Origin: an uncultured Oscillibacter sp.
Lineage (GTDB): Bacteria > Bacillota > Clostridia > Oscillospirales > Oscillospiraceae
NCBI RefSeq assembly: GCF_910584465.1
Contig: NZ_CAJUBK010000056.1
Span: 1-14,234, forward strand
Direction: 5' to 3'
Length of the DNA stretch: 14,234 nt
A program made the position numbers and the translations under genes. Positions 12,962-14,234 of the stretch are shown in pieces. The notes below the pieces were generated by a model that worked only from the letters and a program-made list of their open reading frames with translations, had not been told where the DNA came from and did not search any database. Numbering within the stretch: the first letter of the stretch is position 1; every line of letters starts with the position of its first letter.

Positions 12962-13001
12962 TTTGAAAGATCGCCCGGGACGGGCCGGACGACCTTTCAA
13001 A
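12962..13001 (+). other. Hairpin in the pnp leader
   Basis: TTTGAAAGATCG (12962-12973) pairs with CGACCTTTCAAA (12990-13001) with one mismatch, around a GC-rich 16-base loop. It lies 52 bases before the pnp start codon. In E. coli a leader hairpin cut by RNase III lets PNPase control its own mRNA; this stem is in a comparable place. No convincing pnp promoter is visible in the rpsO-pnp gap. Confidence 0.55.
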
Positions 13002-13053
13002 TACGAAAAGGACTGCTCCCGGACGACCGATGATAATGAAAAGGAGCGTATCT

Positions 13054-14234
13054 ATGTCTACCATCATCACCCAAAGACAGTTCCCCCACTACCGCAAGTA
13101 TGAGATGGACCTGGCGGGCCGCCCCCTGACCCTGGAGGTCGGGAAGCTGGCGGAGCTGGCCAACGCCGCCGTCATGGTGGGCTATGGCGACACCCGCGTG
13201 CTGGTGTGCGTCACCGCCTCCGCCCGGCCCCGGGACGGCATCGACTTCTTCCCCCTCAGCGTGGACTTTGAGGAGAAGCTCTACTCCGTGGGCCGCATCC
13301 CCGGCAGCTTCAACCGCCGGGAGGGCCGCCCCGGCGAGAAGGGCGTCCTGACCAGCCGGGTCATCGACCGGCCCATCCGCCCCCTGTTCCCCCACGACTT
13401 CCGCAACGACGTGTCCATCATGGCCACCGTCATGAGCGTGGACCACGACTGCTCCCCCGAGATCTGCGGCCTGATCGGCGCCTCCGCCGCCCTGGCGATC
13501 TCCGACATCCCCTGGAACGGCCCCGTGGGCGCGGTGAAGGTGGGCCTCGTGGACGGCAGGCTGGTCCTCGACCCCACCAGCGAGGAGCGCAAGGTCTCCG
13601 ACCTGGACGTGACCGTGGTCTCCACCGGCAAAAAGGTCGTCATGATCGAGGCCGGGGCCAACGAGGTGGACAACGACACCATGTTCAAGGCCATCCAGAT
13701 GGCCCATGAGGAGAACCAGAAGCAGGTCGCCCTCATCGAGCGGATGGTCGCCGAGATCGGCAAGGAGAAGTTCGACTACCCCCACGCCGACTTCGACGAG
13801 GAGCTGTTCGAGAAGATCGTCGCCGCCACCATGGACGAGGCCAAGGCCGCCATGGACACCGACGACAAGAACGTCCGGGAGGCCCGGTGGAACGTCCTGG
13901 TCGAGAAGTGGCACGAGCTCTTCCTGGACGAGTACCCCGAGATGGACAAGTACCTGGACGAGATCACCTATAAGTTCCAGAAGAAGATCGTCAAGGCGTG
14001 GCTGCTGGAGGGCCACCGCGTGGACGGGCGGCAGCGCAACGAGATCCGCCCCCTGGGCTCCGAGGTGGGCATCCTGCCCCGGGCCCACGGCTCCGGCCTG
14101 TTCACCCGCGGCCAGACCCAGGTGCTCTCCGTGGTCACCCTGGACACCCTCTCCGCCAACCAGAAGCTGGACACCATCTGGGAGGAGACGGAGAAGCGCT
14201 ATATGCACCACTACAACTTCCCCGGCTACTCCGT
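13054..14234 (+). CDS. pnp: Polynucleotide phosphorylase, N-terminal part (runs off right edge)
   Basis: The first 393 codons are present, with no stop before the window end. PNPase degrades RNA from the 3' end with phosphate, releasing nucleoside diphosphates. The first RNase PH-like domain shows FFPLSVDFEEKLYSVGRIPG and SRVIDRPIRPLFP; then comes the helical linker domain. The second RNase PH domain begins near residue 325 with RVDGRQRNEIRPL, LPRAHGSGLFTRGQTQVLSV and YMHHYNFPGYSV. The KH and S1 RNA-binding domains must lie beyond the edge. ATG 13054 has AAAAGGAG seven bases upstream. The frame is intact and the domain order is normal. Confidence 0.98.
   Translation, partial: MSTIITQRQFPHYRKYEMDLAGRPLTLEVGKLAELANAAVMVGYGDTRVLVCVTASARPRDGIDFFPLSVDFEEKLYSVGRIPGSFNRREGRPGEKGVLTSRVIDRPIRPLFPHDFRNDVSIMATVMSVDHDCSPEICGLIGASAALAISDIPWNGPVGAVKVGLVDGRLVLDPTSEERKVSDLDVTVVSTGKKVVMIEAGANEVDNDTMFKAIQMAHEENQKQVALIERMVAEIGKEKFDYPHADFDEELFEKIVAATMDEAKAAMDTDDKNVREARWNVLVEKWHELFLDEYPEMDKYLDEITYKFQKKIVKAWLLEGHRVDGRQRNEIRPLGSEVGILPRAHGSGLFTRGQTQVLSVVTLDTLSANQKLDTIWEETEKRYMHHYNFPGYS

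Noticed and set aside
12997..14211. A 404-codon open frame opposite pnp
   Set aside because: Repetitive Leu/Val/Gly/His composition and complete overlap with the intact pnp gene; no convincing start signals.

Overview
The window is about 14.2 kb of GC-rich bacterial chromosome from a Gram-positive anaerobe, most likely a high-GC gut clostridium of the Oscillospiraceae (Flavonifractor/Intestinimonas/Oscillibacter-like). This is inferred from several things: strong AGGAGG-type ribosome sites, clostridial-style sigma-A promoters, a ferredoxin-dependent 2-oxoacid oxidoreductase, a YtrA-type GntR/ABC operon and the rpsO-pnp order. No insertion sequence, phage gene, CRISPR array or rRNA is visible.

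Layout, left to right. (1) Minus strand, 1-934: the N-terminus of a CstA-family transporter (runs off the left edge) preceded by a 170-aa gene of unknown function, both behind one promoter and a leader packed with three abutting hairpins. (2) Minus strand, 1041-1873: a FadR-type GntR regulator with its own terminator, divergent from (3) a plus-strand operon at 1882-5343. That operon encodes a MinD-like P-loop ATPase, a 2[4Fe-4S] ferredoxin subunit, and the alpha, beta and gamma subunits of a 2-oxoacid:ferredoxin oxidoreductase, best read as the branched-chain (VOR) type. (4) Plus strand, 5357-6540: branched-chain aminotransferase IlvE with its own promoter. (5) tRNA-Val(GAC) at 6719-6795, then an SDR (FabG-like) reductase to 7606. 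(6) A hairpin-rich intergenic region at 7607-7858 with two identical palindromic repeats, and a 56-aa minus-strand gene at 7859-8029. (7) A four-gene minus-strand operon at 8134-12206: YtrA-type GntR repressor, ABC ATPase, a 677-aa ABC permease with a large predicted outer domain, and a membrane-anchored N-acetylmuramoyl-L-alanine amidase. (8) Plus strand, 12213-14234: a 51-aa small protein, ribosomal protein S15 (rpsO), and polynucleotide phosphorylase (pnp, runs off the right edge).

How they fit together. IlvE removes the amino group from Val/Leu/Ile to give 2-oxoacids. The adjacent oxidoreductase would convert these to acyl-CoA and reduced ferredoxin, which is the oxidative arm of amino-acid fermentation. 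The FadR-type regulator is well placed to control that operon. The Ytr-like operon resembles cell-envelope stress ABC systems, and its amidase and permease ectodomain both point to the outside of the membrane. The points most worth a second look are this amidase-containing operon, the ATPase inside the VOR operon, the missing metal-ligand His in the FadR-type regulator, and the hairpin repeats.
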